Origin: Flaccisagitta enflata
Lineage: Eukaryota > Chaetognatha > Sagittoidea > Aphragmophora
Reading direction: 5' to 3'
Assembly (NCBI GenBank): GCA_965153355.1
Contig: OZ231126.1
Coordinates: 111,104,001-111,168,000 of the forward strand
Length of the DNA: 64,000 bases
Positions 48,790 through 61,072 of the stretch are shown here, in pieces (within the stretch, counting starts at the first letter, position 1; each line of letters begins with the position of its first letter). The notes beneath the pieces are model-generated. The model was not told the origin of the DNA, searched no databases, and saw nothing but the letters and a program-made list of their open reading frames with translations. The translations under genes were made by a program, and so were the position numbers.

Positions 48790-49440
48790 GACGGAGTTGT
48801 TGGTACTGTTGTTGGCGCTGTTGTTGTTGAAATTGTTGTTGGCGCTGTTGTTGTTGAAATTTTTGTTGTTGTTGTTGTTGTTGTTGTTGTAGGCATTGTT
48901 GTTGTTGGCATTGTTGTTGTTGGCATTGTTGTTATTGTTGTTGTTGTTAGTGTCGTTGGCGTTTTTGTTGTTGTTGTTGTTGTTGTTGTTGTTGATGTCG
49001 TTGGCGTTTTTGTTGTTGGCATTGTCGTTGGCGTTTTTGTTATCGGCATTGTCGTTGGCGTTTTTGTTGTGGTTGTTGTTGTTGTTGTTGTTGTTGAAGG
49101 TAATGGCGATGAAATTGTCGCATTACCGGGAAAAGATGTCGAGGATAATGGAGAAAAAACCTCCCGCCACGCGTCAATTTGCTTAAAACAAAAAGATTAT
49201 AATGATAAGTCAAAACTAAATGAAACTGAATAAATATTTTGCTACTTTATTCCGTTTGGTAAACAATAAAGCAAAAAAAGCAAATAATCGAAAGTTAATT
49301 AATGAAGAAATAATAGTTATTGAGTTAAAAAATGAAAATTATCTCACCATTTGCCTTATACGTTGAATTTCGTCCGAAAACAACAAGGATAAAGAAAAGG
49401 GGGAAAAAAAAATGAAAAGAATAATTTTAAAAGAAAACAT
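47809..49440 (-). CDS. Mucin-like type I membrane protein, five exons, 375 aa
   Basis: Reverse-strand exons 49440-49348, 49181-48543, 48393-48364, 48267-48220 and 48126-47809 all join in phase 0 with GT-AG introns. Exon 1 is a textbook signal peptide (MFSFKIILFIFF, then SPFSLSLLFS). Exon 2 is about 210 residues of Thr/Pro/Ala/Ser repeats, expected to be densely O-glycosylated, with one NAT sequon. Exons 3-4 encode the hydrophobic membrane segment (about AVIISFSLMILLAITLFVFV). Exon 5 starts with a basic stop-transfer KIRKNR and continues as an Asn/Gln-rich cytoplasmic tail. Mucin-like spike or host-interaction protein is inferred from this layout. No family was recognised. Confidence 0.75.
48421..48501. 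repeat. (TGAA)n in intron 2 of the mucin-like gene
   Basis: GAAT tetranucleotide microsatellite. Confidence 0.95.
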
Positions 49441-49476
49441 TTTTGCGATAAGAGTCTTTTGGAATATAGAAAGCAA

Positions 49477-50380
49477 ATGAATAATCTAAAAGTAAAGAAA
49501 TGTTTTATTCTCATATCGTCAGATGATGGAGAAATAACTGAAGAAACAAAAGATGAAGAAATGGAAAAGGGCGAAAACTCAAAAGGCGTAAAGAGAAAAG
49601 CAAAAGGTAAAAAGTATAAATGAATGAATGAATGAATGAATGAATGAATGAATGAATGAATGAATGAATGAATGAATGAATGAATATATGAATGAATATA
49701 TGAATGAATATATGAATGAATATATGAATGAATACATGAATAAATAAATGAATGAATAATTGAATGAATGAATGAATGAATGAATGAATGAATGAATGAA
49801 TGAATGAATGAATGAATGAATGAATGAATGAATGAATGAATGAATGAATATATGAATGAATGAATGAATGAATGAATGAATGAATGAATGAATGAATGAA
49901 TGAATGAATGAATGAATGAATGAATGAATAATCACTCAAAATTTTTATCTTTTAGAGCGCGTTGGAATTTACAAAATGAGCGACAAGGCAAGGACTCCGG
50001 AAAGATCGACTTCGCGCGCCGCTGGATTTGATATATTCGCGACGGAACGTGTTGTGATTGGAATTGGAGAAAGAAAGAAAATTTCAACAAAATTGCAGAT
50101 AGACATCCCGCAGGGATACATGGGGCAAATAGCGTCTAGGTCTGGATTGAGTTTCAATCACGGCATCATCGTAATCGCTTCTATTATCGATGCCGATTAC
50201 ATAGGAGAGATTTTCGTTTGTTTGGCAAATATAGGAAATGAGGCGTATGAAATCAAAGAAAATGATCGCGTGGCGCAAATCATTTTTTTCAAAACATATG
50301 CAAAAAAATTGAAAAAAATGGTGGTCTTTGAAAAAATAACCGATCGAGGTGTAGGAGGTTTTGGTTCTACGGGAGTATAA
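49477..50380 (+). CDS. DUT: dUTPase, two exons, 184 aa
   Basis: Trimeric dUTPase hydrolysing dUTP to dUMP. Exons 49477-49606 and 49956-50380 join in phase. All five motifs are present and in order: AAGFDIFA (1), SRSGLS (2), IIDADYIGEI (3), ENDRVAQIIF (4) and RGVGGFGSTGV (5, ending at the natural TAA). Motif 3 keeps the catalytic Asp and the Tyr. The first exon adds an acidic/Lys-rich leader (SSDDGEITEETKDEEMEKG). The second begins ERVGIYKMSDKARTPERS, the standard start of the fold. An intact catalytic set suggests function. It is placed divergently from the mucin-like gene with only 36 bp between start codons. Confidence 0.93.
49620..49930. repeat. (TGAA)n, about 310 bp, dUTPase intron
   Basis: Nearly pure ATGAATGA array with periodic ATATGAATGA variants occupying almost the whole 349-bp intron. 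Confidence 0.95.
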
Positions 50381-51421
50381 TTCCTCAAACAAACAAACAA
50401 ACAAACAAACAAACAAACAAACAAGCGTCTTAAAAAAATGAACGACAATCATAGAAATGCTTTGTCACATATGAAGATGTTCATTTATCTTTGAATAGAA
50501 AAAAGAAAAGCTCACTCGAGAATGTGTTAGTATTAACGATGTAAAATAAAAACGAGTATTTGAAAATAAAAACAAACAATTTTACTTTATTGTTGAATAA
50601 AAAAAATAGATAAAATGATTAATAGATAGATAGATAGATAGATAGATAGCTTTTCTAAAAATATTGAAATTTTGTTTTTGATAAAAAGATTCGTCTGTTC
50701 AAAGCTAGATGGAGTATGAAACTAATACATCGCACTTTTGTTTATCATTTCTACATCAACCCTTCCATCCATCCATCCATCCATCCATCCATCCATCCAT
50801 CCATCCATCCATCCATCCATCCATCCATCCATCCATCCATCCATCCATCCATCCATCCATCCATCCATCCATCCATCCATCCATCCATCCATCCATCCAT
50901 CCATCCATCTGCATATGCATATATATGCCTGTAATTGAATACGCCACAAATTTTGTTCATTTGTTTACAATCATGTCGCAAAGTAGAGTGTAAAACTTGG
51001 ATAAATATCTTTTGTTTGCCCAAATCTTTCAGTTGCTAATTTGCATATTGTATCTTATCTTTTTTTATAATAAATAAAAAAATTTAAAAAAACAATTGAA
51101 TCTATTTACAAATTTTTTTCAATAATTTAAATAGAATATTTTTTATAAAAAACTGATGATGAATTTAAAATTTGTTTATAGTAATAAAAAATTTTCTAAA
51201 AGAGCAATATTTGTAAAATTTGTATATGAAATGAATATGAATCTGGCAAAATTCAAAGTGTTATGCTAAATTGTTCGCTTGGAACGACTATGCTCCCGAT
51301 CGTGTATAATATTTGAAAGACATTTTTAAAGCTTCAACAGCTTTGCAAAAAAAAAAATGTCTAAGAATAAATCAGCATCAATAAATATGAATAATTTTTT
51401 AAAAAACATTTGATTTTTATA

Positions 51422-51477
<56 letters not shown>

Positions 51478-52554
51478 TCTTTTTTTCTATTTCAAATAAA
51501 AAGCAGACATTTTTTTGTAAAAACATAATAAGTTTAAAAATGTCTTTCAAATATAAAAATCAGACTCACGTAACACAGAAGCAATGCGATCTAAATATCA
51601 TTAGGTCTTAAAATATCCAATTTCTAATTTTAAACAAATAACTTTTTTTTAAAAAATTTTATAAATAAAGTGATTTTATATTATTACTATATTGAATATT
51701 GGTAATAATATTGGGCAATTATCAAGTTTTGATTAAAAAGAAAAAAATAATAATAATATGTTTTAATTAATATTTTCAAAATTTTAAATGAGTTTTAAAA
51801 TATAAAACACAATATGCAAATTAGTTTCACATATAAAATATTAACTTTCTACTCCCTCTATTTCATTTTAAAACAAATGAACATTTTCATTAACTTTATC
51901 AATATTCTTTTCTAAGACATTTTTGACCTACTTGGGATTACTTTTTTGAAATTGTATAATGCGCATAAGTTATGTAAACGATATGAATTAGCTGAGACAT
52001 TTTTTTAAAAAGCACTGTTACCGCTTTTAAATGTCCTTTAAATATTATTATGGAGATTATCGGCTTAAGGAAGATGCTCATTTTTACAAATTTTCAACGT
52101 TGAAAAATAAAAATAAGCAATAATGATAACGATAAAAAATATCTTAAGCCTTTTTCTAAAATTTAAAAAAAATTTTTTTTAATTTCTTTAAAATAAAAAA
52201 TAAAGAATAATAAAAGAAAAATTCATTTAATATGTTTTAAAAATTAAAAAAACATAATATTTTTTAAATTTTTTGTTTTTTAAATGATAATTGAAAAACA
52301 TCCGCAATATGCAAATTAGCTCTTTAAAACTTTCTCCTTCATATAATAAAAAAATATTGATATATACAGCATAATTTTTTTGTAAAAGTTTAAGAATAGT
52401 TAAAGAATAGATGTCATACTTAACAATGATTTGTCTTTTGTTTTTCTTTAATCATATGCTTATAGATGCACATCTAATTAAAAAAAGATGTCGCACATAC
52501 CAAGAATTAATCCTTTGTTTTAGTCTTTTGTTTTACTTACAACAAGATACAGCG
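50381..52554. other. Right subterminal AT-rich region with AGACATTTTT hairpins
   Basis: No gene was supported. Contains (ACAA)n at 50389-50423, (GATA)n at 50626-50650, (CATC)n at 50763-50908, (CT)n at 51425-51471, and inverted repeats with AGACATTTTT/AAAAATGTCT arms at 51318-51363, 51505-51545 and 51995-52037. It mirrors the left subterminal region. Confidence 0.7.
50763..50908. repeat. (CATC)n microsatellite
   Basis: Pure CATC tetranucleotide array of about 36 units. Confidence 0.95.
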
Positions 52555-52799
52555 CTCTCTACAAATCAACTCAATAATGACGTCAAAGATAGCCATCTTG
52601 ATTATCGACGTCATAAATTATTTATTTTAAAACAAAGATGTCGCACTTACTGGCAATTAGTCTTTGTTTTTAGTCTTTTGTTTTACTTATAACAAACTAC
52701 AGCGCCTCTACAATAACTATACCGCTAAGCGGCGCTACTAACAAGCGTGACGTCATAAGCTGTTTATTTTGAAACAAATGTATGCCAACTTATTCTTCT
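52555..52799 (-). repeat. Right terminal inverted repeat of the 36-kb Polinton
   Basis: Reverse-complement counterpart of 16761-17000. Ends TTATTCTTCT at 52799, followed by the ATCCTC target copy. Confidence 0.9.
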
Positions 52800-53686
52800 A
52801 TCCTCTTGAAAAGAGTGTCAACTCAGCTGAAATTCCATCAACGTCTGAGGCACTTAATTTATGGGAGACAGAGAAGATTGACCACTCTGTTCTCAATTAT
52901 TACTATGAACAAAAAGTCCTAATGCACAACTAAGTCAGAAACCCCAGACCCGTATTTTTACAGTAAATCTTGAACCTTCGAAGCATTTCACTTCTTGTCG
53001 GGCGTCTTTTATTAGTTTTGAAGTAAGGCTGGTCAAACTACCAGATCATGAAAAATTACCACCCATACATCCCCCGCCAACTTTGAATGTCCCCAACACA
53101 GGGGATGTAAATCTCTCAACCAATGACAATGTGACTTCTAGCCAAATTGACCAATCAGAAGCCAGACTGCCTTCACCATTGACGCAACATGAATGTATTG
53201 GAAACAAATTTGTTCTCGACGACGATGAGCTTCACAGCAGAAAGAAGAGATATGAGGAGAAAAAAGAAAGATATGAAATGGAAAAAAAGAAAAAACAAGA
53301 AAGAATGCGAAGATGGATAGAGGAGCAAGAGGAATATAGGCGGAGATGGCAAGAGAAAAATTCTGAGTCACAAAAACATAAAATGCATTGTAAACGGAAA
53401 AGAGATTTAACGACAGGATTGCCCGAGCATGATGTCGAGGCTAAAAGACGTAAAATGTTGGATCAGAGAGAATTTCATGATCGGAAAAGGAAAAGGCAGA
53501 CAGATTGCCCAACTGATAGAGACATTGAATTGGAAATGAGAAAGAAAAGAAAGAAAGAAGACGAAAAAGAAGAGATGAATATCAAAGACGATCCAAACCC
53601 AGACCCAATACCATACCCAGGCTCGAATTTGGACAACGCAGCTGGTAGGTAGATAGGTTGGTAGGTAGGTAGGTAGGTCAGTACGT

Positions 53687-53750
<64 letters not shown>

Positions 53751-54589
53751 GCCTGGTTTTGACTATGAGAACCAATCAAAGAGAAGGATTTTGCTAGAGG
53801 GGCTAATCAGAGGTGGGAAAGTGTGAAACACCAATGAGAGAGCTTTTGTTCAGGAAGGAGCCAATTAAAGCGTTTGTTTTGCCTAGTTACCAGTGTTCTA
53901 AACTTCTCATCTTTATTTTTTTTATTTTGTTCAGGTGTGTTGATTTTTTCGGATATTGATATGAAGGTGAATGGGTGCTCAATTACATCATGTTATGGAC
54001 ATTATAATTTGATGGGGTGGTTGATGCTTTTGCGCTTCTCGAATGACAGCCGTGGAGTGAAGCTGGAGTCTCTGGGCTGGGCGGATGAAGCAGACGCGTC
54101 TAGTATGGATTTTACTGGTCCTAGCAACTTTAAAAAACGTTATGAGCTACTTAAAGAGAGCAAATATTTAAAAATAATTTCGCCTTTGTTTTTGCCACTT
54201 CATTTGCCGCCTCGTTATTTACCACCTCTAATAAATTTAAGTTATACGTTCCACCTAGCCACTGACAAACAAGTAATTAAAACGGAATGTACCTCTTTTG
54301 AAGTTGGTTTTGAAATACAAAATTTTAAGTTTCATTCTTGTAAAATTATCGTGGACCCAACTGTAGCTCTGAGCATAGAATCCAAACTGATGAAAACTCC
54401 TATGAATTATCCCATTTTTAATTGGCGTCTTACATCTTTGAATGTACCTGCTGGTCTGATTAATTGGTCTCAAGAGGATGTATTCTTTCAGTCACAATGT
54501 CCTGAAATAGTATATCTAATGATACAGCCTCAAGTGAGTATGCTACAGCTATGTGCAACTTGTATATGTGCAACTTTCTCTCTATGTGC

Positions 54590-54651
<62 letters not shown>

Positions 54652-54716
54652 ATTCTAGTCAGATATGAGCCAATCAGAGGAAGGGATTTTGGGAAGGAGC
54701 ACGAATCAGAGGATCT

Positions 54717-54799
<83 letters not shown>

Positions 54800-55140
54800 A
54801 TTCTAGTCGGATATGAGCCAATCAGAGGAAGGGATTTTGGGAAGGGGCTCTAATCAGAGGATCTTTTTCGAAGAACCAATGAGAGTGATTCAATTTTGGA
54901 AAGAACCAATCAGAGAGTTTGTTTTGCCTAGTAACCCAGTTAACATTCTTTTCTAGTAACCCAGTTAACATTCTTTTCTTATTTTTTTTCCCCAGATCAA
55001 TATTATCGGTGATTACAAAAAATCATTGTACGATTTCAAAAGAAATGGACTAGTCAACGCCCATTTTTATTTGGACAGCATTAGGTATCCATCATATGAC
55101 TTTAACTTTACTGATGATCCTGAAGTTAGTCACGCTAACG
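52800..55140 (+). pseudogene. MCP: MCP-C copy 2, 3' portion, separated from its start by the Polinton
   Basis: Continuation of 16735-16760. Exons are 52800-53644, 53935-54533 and 54996 to about 55137, with the same structure as copy 1, including the five-A frame change (52911-52915), the charged coiled-coil insert and the LIFSDIDMKVNGCSI motif. It extends slightly beyond copy 1 (HANVLGWATAF). The final barrel segment expected in an MCP was not found before the next gene, so this copy also lacks its C-terminus or it lies in an undetected exon. Non-functional because the 36-kb element separates the first nine codons. Confidence 0.75.
54591..54796. repeat. Paired (CT)n tracts, MCP-C copy 2 intron 2
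   Basis: Counterpart of 16022-16203, with the second tract expanded to about 75 bp. Shows microsatellite growth since the duplication. Confidence 0.9.
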
Positions 55141-55176
55141 TACTAGGCTGGGCAACAGCGTTCTCAGCCTCAGATC

Positions 55177-55212
<36 letters not shown>

Positions 55213-55543
55213 CTCCAATCTTGGATGAGCCAATCAGAGAGAAGGAGCGACTCGAAGAGTGAACCAATCAGAGAGGGCTGTTGAAAATGCGCTTGGATTC
55301 AAAATGATGTCGACCATGCTATGATTCATTGCTCAGAATACGTATTTTTTGTTGTTTTTGGGGCGTCTGCCACTAAGAAGCTTGATCAGATATAAAAAAA
55401 GGAGGAATAGGCAAACACATAAAAACACCCATAAAATCTGAATTTGTTGTGAGGAAGTCGAAGGAGGAGGATCGTCGATTTACATTCTCTGCATGGAAAG
55501 AAGTAATCTGTTTTTTACAATCTTGACCCTTGTTGGTAACTAG

Positions 55544-55609
<66 letters not shown>

Positions 55610-55616
55610 GAAAAAG
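55141..55616. other. Spacer between MCP-C and protease
   Basis: Holds CCAATCAGAGAG repeats, a TATA-like ATATAAAAAAAGG (about 55389-55401), a short open stretch (55436-55525; RRFTFSAWKEVICF) ending in TGA that might be an exon remnant, and a (CT)n tract (55551-55605). Confidence 0.45.
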
Positions 55617-56298
55617 ATGATTCATCTTGTGTGTGGTCTGGGATAGAAAACATGGTCTATCCATTGTCAAAGGATAGAAGACATTTGTCTATCTTTATCT
55701 GCTACTCAGACCCTGTGTGTAATAGGCTTTCACCAATTGTGATATGTCAGGATCAAAGTTTATCATATATCACAAAAGAGTCTAAACATAAACTTGTAGT
55801 AATAAATTCAAGTAATACTACAGAAAAATTTGGAAAACATTGGTTGAGTTTAAATCTAGAGGGCCTAGATTTAGTAAAAAATAGATATATTCAACTCTAT
55901 GATAGTGCTGGAAAAAATCTAAAGGATACACCTATTCTAGAGAAAGCTATAAAGCTAGCAAAAAAAAAATGCAAAGCTTAACTATTAAGTCTTAAAACAG
56001 TCCAAATGTCTATTCTATCTAGCTGTGGAGCTCATACTTTAGCTTGTTTATGGCTTTCATCTAGAAAACTGTTACCAAATGACATCATTCATCTATTTTA
56101 CAGTGAAAAAAATGTCAAAAATTTACAGAATCATTACAAGAATGATTGTTTAGTCGCCTTCTTCGTGCATACAATATTTCCCAATATAAGGAAGAACTAT
56201 TCTGTCTTGGACCTCATTTTCGATTGGGACTTCTTGAATCAACAACGGAAAAACGAAAAAAAAAAAAAAAAGAAAAAAAAGAAAAGAAAATCTTTCAT
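55617..56298 (+). pseudogene. PRO: Adenain-like maturation protease with in-frame TAA
   Basis: Adenovirus-type (C5) cysteine protease that would mature capsid precursors. The frame is open from an acceptor-like AG after the CT tract at 55616. Catalytic elements in order: His in FGKHWLSLNLEG, Asp in YIQLYDSAG, then SSCGAHTLACLWL with the nucleophilic Cys, then KNDCLVAFFV. A TAA at 55979-55981 interrupts the frame between the Asp and Cys motifs; the frame on both sides is the same. Downstream the frame continues through a polylysine run into the Arg-rich core protein without a stop. Either a nonsense-inactivated gene or a read-through arrangement. Confidence 0.75.
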
Positions 56299-56740
56299 GA
56301 AATCGGATGGTGGTAAACTATTTAAGAGATACATTAAAGTGAATTCTGGTCAAAACCAAAAACGACCTATTCCTTCATGGAGCATGGCTCGATTCAAAGC
56401 AAGTATAAAGCAAGCCGGCAGGAGAGGAGTCACCAAGAGAGGAGGAAGGAGGAGGAGGAGGGGAAGAAGGAGAAGACGGACCAAAAGACGGACGACCCGA
56501 CGGACAAGAAACCTAGCTCTCATGGGAGAGAAAAGACGACGAAGAGTAGCCTTAAAAGGAAATATGCTTCCAGCCACTCAACTCAGGGGATTAGGGAGGC
56601 CACCAAAATGGCGAAGAATTCCAATGGAAGTAATGTTAGGAAAGGGCAGGGGCGGGCAGGACCACTATCGAAATTATATGTCAAGACTGGACAATTACCG
56701 GGCAGGCTTACAATCACGCCATCGTGTCTCAGAAATTTGA
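56299..56740 (+). CDS. Arg-rich core-like protein (frame continuous with protease)
   Basis: A natural start is ATG 56299 (MKSDGGKLFKRYIKVNSG), although the frame is open back into the protease through a Lys run of 26-30 A-rich bases. Residues about 40-75 are GRRGVTKRGGRRRRRGRRRR-type, then a Gly/Arg-rich tail (QLRGLGRPPKWRRIPME). DNA-condensing core protein is inferred from composition, like 7622-7870. From 56377 the same DNA is also open in a second frame. Confidence 0.55.
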
Positions 56741-57072
56741 AAGAAAGACTTGAAAAAATCACCAATGTTCTCACTGCCATCAAAACAAAACATATGATCA
56801 AGAAGCCTGACACTAAAAAGAGAACAAAAGCAGAGAAAGAGACGCAAAATCTTAAGTCATTCAAGGGCGCAAAGACGAGTGTTTGCAAGGCTTCCCCCTT
56901 GTCTCCGTCGTCATCAATATCGTCGTTTCAATCTGAATTGGGAAGAGAAGATGGACAAAGAGAAGACAAGACTACGCCCATAGATGATTTCTTTAGCAAT
57001 CATCAACAAGCCAAGAACTATTACTATGATACACTTTCTCCGACGCGCGCGCGAGCAGTGACGTGGATTTGA
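56377..57072 (+). CDS. Overlapping Lys/Glu-rich ORF, 231 aa
   Basis: Begins MEHGSIQSKYKASRQERS inside the Arg-rich ORF in another frame and extends 330 bp past its stop. The unique 3' part has LKERLEKITNVLTAIKTKHM (helical), KKPDTKKRTKAEKE and an acidic/Ser end (PIDDFFSNHQQAKNYYYD). Could be the true C-terminal part of the core protein after a frame change, or a separate overlapping gene. Not recognised. Confidence 0.4.
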   Translation: MEHGSIQSKYKASRQERSHQERRKEEEEGKKEKTDQKTDDPTDKKPSSHGREKTTKSSLKRKYASSHSTQGIREATKMAKNSNGSNVRKGQGRAGPLSKLYVKTGQLPGRLTITPSCLRNLKERLEKITNVLTAIKTKHMIKKPDTKKRTKAEKETQNLKSFKGAKTSVCKASPLSPSSSISSFQSELGREDGQREDKTTPIDDFFSNHQQAKNYYYDTLSPTRARAVTWI

Positions 57073-57390
57073 GGGCGAGAGGGGGGGACTCAAGCCTATT
57101 TAAAGATTTCCCGGCCTATGCAGATTTATACTCTGATTTCGAATCAGAATTTAGCACAAGCCTAAGCGGACGGGGAGAGAACCAAGGGACAAGTTACAGC
57201 TGAACAAATAGTTAACTCGCCTCTTGATTTTCTCTTACAACTCTATCCATCCGCTTCATCGCTTCATCTGTGCATCGACTCCTCACATCTCAACTTCCAT
57301 CTGTCGCCCTCTTCGACTTCCATTCTTCGTGACAAATCTCGTCTCATTGTCTCATCGTCTCATCGTCTTCTCAAACTTCCATTCTTTGAA

Positions 57391-57442
<52 letters not shown>

Positions 57443-57536
57443 CTTCTGATTTTGAAACAGAAAATGGTTTTTGAAGCTTTTGTTTATTTAATCAAATTGC
57501 TTCTGATCTTTTTCTTGTAAGAAATCATCAGTCTCC
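57073..57536. other. Spacer with (CT)n
   Basis: No gene was supported. Ser/Leu-type pyrimidine-rich DNA and a CT tract (57396-57440). Confidence 0.5.
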
Positions 57537-60060
57537 ATGCCAGAAATTATCTATTACCTTATCTTTGTTATTCTGATCGCCGCTTCTCTCTGTTTTATCT
57601 ACTTCTTCACTCATTCCCTGTTATATCCTTGCGTACATGCCTGTACCCTCGCGTGTATCCATCGTGAAGCTTGGCCTGAAACTGAAACTCTCCCTCTGAA
57701 CGAATCTACTCATCATAGACAACGCCGTCGTCAGATTTTCATCGACTTTAAAGAAAAGAAAAATTTCAAGGCTCTCCATCTGACTTTGACGAACACGGTA
57801 TTGGCAGCGAGATGCCATATCATGACTATAACAGGTACAATACACGTAACAGAAAAGACATTGATTTGTTGTTACATATCACAAAAAATATTGACTCTGT
57901 AAAATGAACGACCATTTTCGTTACAGACTGTTACAAACTGATACAGACATTTCTGATTTTGTTATTCGTACATTTGTATATTTGTTCATTCATTCATTCA
58001 TTCATTTATTCATTTGTTTGTTCATTCATTCATTCATTCATTCATTCATTTATTCATTCGTTTGTTCATTCATTCATTCATTCATTCATTCATTCATTAT
58101 TCATTTGTTTGTTTGTCTTAGGCAAAGCCTGGAACGTATATTGAGTGACATTTGTGATGTAGATGAAGAATGTACATGTCGCAACTGTCTGGGGTAAATT
58201 CTTAAAATTCATAAAATAGATTAGAAAAAATAGAATAGAATATTGTCGGTCAGTCGGTCTGTCGGTCAGTCGATTCATTGGTAACATTTTTCTCTCAAAC
58301 TTTTTTTGTTGTGATGGTTTGTTTTGTCAGTCTGTTAGTCTGTCAGTCTGTTGGTAAAAATGTGAGTGGATTTTGTATAACTGATTCTGTGTGATTGTAT
58401 TCTCATAAATCTCGACTATTTGCCCTATTCTAGACGGATCCTCGACCGTCACCTCGCAGACGTCCAACACATGTTGGAATTGTCAAAGGACACGAAAATA
58501 TACATCACTCCACACGTTGCAGTTTCGTCTACAGCACGCGGCGACTACTTCTCCAAGTTGAAGGAACTTCCTCTCAGAGTCTTCTTCCATATGCTTGTTA
58601 ACGCAGGTTAATATAGTATAGTGTATTTTGAGTGACTGAGTGACTGACTGACTGACTGACTGAGTGACTGACTGACTGACTGAGTGACTGACTGAGTGAC
58701 TGAGCGTCTGAGTGACTGTGTGTCTGAGTGACTGAGTGTCTGAGTGACTGAGTGTCTGAGTGACTGAGTGATTGAGTGTCTGAGTGACTGAGTGTCTGAA
58801 TGTCTGAGTGACTGAGTGACTGAGTGACTGAGTGTCTGAGTGACTGAGTGACTTCGAGTATCTGAGCGACTGTGTGACTAAGTATCATTTTGTCATTTTA
58901 TGATTTTAATTCATTTCATTTTATTTTGTTGATTTTAGGTCACGTTCTGCGTTACGCCACTTACGCTCAGGACAGCTTTAATTCGACCGGCAAACCTTGC
59001 CAAGATTTATTTCTTCCCATCGCGTCCGAGCTCACATATGCTTTCGTCATTCATAGCCAGCATGGCTCTCGTCGAGGCATACACGGACTGGGTCGCTATG
59101 TCAGGTATTCATTTATTCATTCATTCATTTGTTTATTCATTTATTTGTTCATTTATTCATTCATTCATTCATTCATTCATTCATTTATTCATTCATTCAT
59201 TCATTCTTTCTTTCATTCATTCATTCATTCATTTGAGAGGGCTCAAAGTTGATGCTGCGAGACAAATATAGTTTTACTTATGCTATTTTCTTGTCTCGCA
59301 GCATCAACTTTGGGCCCTACGCGTTCCGCGGCGGCGTGCAGAGTGTGGACTGGGCCGCTAGCATCTCACTCTCGGTCGCTGAACTCAGTTCCCTCGCTGC
59401 GCAAACAGCGACGACTACCCTCTTTCTCAAATCCATCGCCGAACGACACGCCCGACAAGATCCAGATCATGTGAAGTAAGTTCAGTCTCTACTGTAAAAT
59501 GTATGTATAAATGTATGTATGTATGAAACTATTTGATTTGGTTTTGATTGACTCTGTTTCACTCTGTTTTACTCTGTTTGACTCTGTTTGACTCTATTTG
59601 TTTCTGTTTGACTCTGTTTTACTCTGACTCTATTTGACTCTGTTTGACTCTGTTTTATTGTGTATTAATTTTACTTTTACTTTGTCTTTTTTACCTAGGT
59701 CTTCATTCTGTCCTCTCTGTGGTCTCTTCGCGTCGCCAGAGGAGGGCAACTTTGTGGGCGCCCTCGTCGTCCTCTTCTCCCCGACGATGCCGACAACAGA
59801 CTCCATCGTCACGCTGTTGTGGATCAAAATGGAGTTGCGCGGTTTGAGTCCGGCGATGAGGTATGTTTGTTTCATGTTTCATATTTTCTTTCATGTCATG
59901 TAATCCTGATTAATGAATCACTTCTAGTCTGTCCTCTTTCATTACTTTCATTACTTTCATCATTTTCATCATTTTCTTAGGTGAGTGATTTTCTCGCCAA
60001 ACTGGATCGAACCTTCATTCTTCAGCAGATCGATAATACGCTTCTGTAATGGCTCTCCAG
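57537..60060 (+). CDS. Unrecognised multi-exon gene with N-terminal membrane segment
   Basis: Supported exons (boundaries approximate): 57537-57834 (MPEIIYYLIFVILIAASLCF membrane segment, then Cys-rich and basic), 58122-58194 (ILSDICDVDEECTCRNC), 58434-58607 (HLADVQHMLELSKDTKIY, then LPLRVFFHMLVN), 58939-59103 (YATYAQDSFNSTGKPCQDLF), 59302-59476 (FGPYAFRGGVQSVDWAAS), 59699-59861 (CPLCGLFASPEEGNF, then LLWIKMELRG) and about 59986-60060. Most junctions are GT-AG with agreeing phases; the first to second junction does not fit as read. Introns hold (TTCA)n, (GACT)n and TCTGTTTGAC repeats. GC content is higher than in the elements. Function is unknown. It may be host DNA or cargo of the older element. 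Confidence 0.45.
58629..58870. repeat. (GACTGAGT)n intronic array
   Basis: Octamer-type GAGTGACT/GTCTGAGT array between two exons of the unrecognised gene. Confidence 0.9.
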
Positions 60061-60311
60061 CGGATGTGATACACCATTAATTCTCATCGTCAATTCAGGT
60101 ATGAATAAATGAATGAATGAATGATGAATAATGATCAATGAATGAAGAATGATGAATGACAAATGAATGATGAATGATGAACAATGTATCATGTGCTATC
60201 ACTCTATGAACGATGAATGATGAATGATGAATGATGAATGATGGATGAATGATGAACAATGTACCATGTGCTATTATTTAAACCTTTTTTTTTTCTCTTT
60301 TTCTTTTGTAG

Positions 60312-61010
60312 AAATAATGAAGTTGGCCTCGGAGGAAGCCAGTGCAGCCTACGATCTCCCTCTACAAAATGGGATTCCGGATCTTCAAAGCCTCATCTCA
60401 CCGCAAGTCCGCGCACTTCCTCCGCCTCCCAACGTTGTAGGCACCATCGCTGCTCCAGAGGTACAGGAGATGCCCGTCGTCCCTGTTGGACTCCCATCTG
60501 TTCTTCCTTCCGCCATGGGAGTGTTGCCTTCCCCCCCGCGCCTCCTCCCGTGCTTCCTCCTGTCAGCCAAGTTCTTCCTCAGCAACGAGAGGTAGAAAGA
60601 GTCCTACCTCAACAACGTGCGGAAACTGCGCATGCGCTGCAGGCGCGTGCTGTGAGCGAGGTAAGTCTTGTGATTGTTTGTCTCTTGTGACTGTTTGTCT
60701 CTTGTGGTTGTTTGTTTTTGTCTTGTCTCTGTATTTTTGTCTTCCGAAAGCTTGATCTGTTTTAGTTCTAATCTCTTACTTTGTGTGTGTTAATTTACAG
60801 CTCATGTCAAGACGATTGGCGTCAAATCCGTCATTCGATGTTCCGCCCAGACAACCTCTCGTACAGCCACTTCCGTCTGAAGTTCAACATCAACAACAAC
60901 AACAACAACAGTCCTCCACGCAAGCGCAACAGTCCTCGGCAGTGTTAGCGATTCATCAACAACTTCAGCAACAAACACAATCTCGTCTTTTTCGCCAACG
61001 TCAACAACAG

Positions 61011-61072
<62 letters not shown>

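Noticed and set aside
58434-59476. Bcl-2 homolog (known in some adintoviruses), suggested by GLGRYVSINFG
   Set aside because: The BH1 tryptophan is missing, no BH2 motif follows, and the membrane segment is N-terminal. The resemblance is too weak to name.
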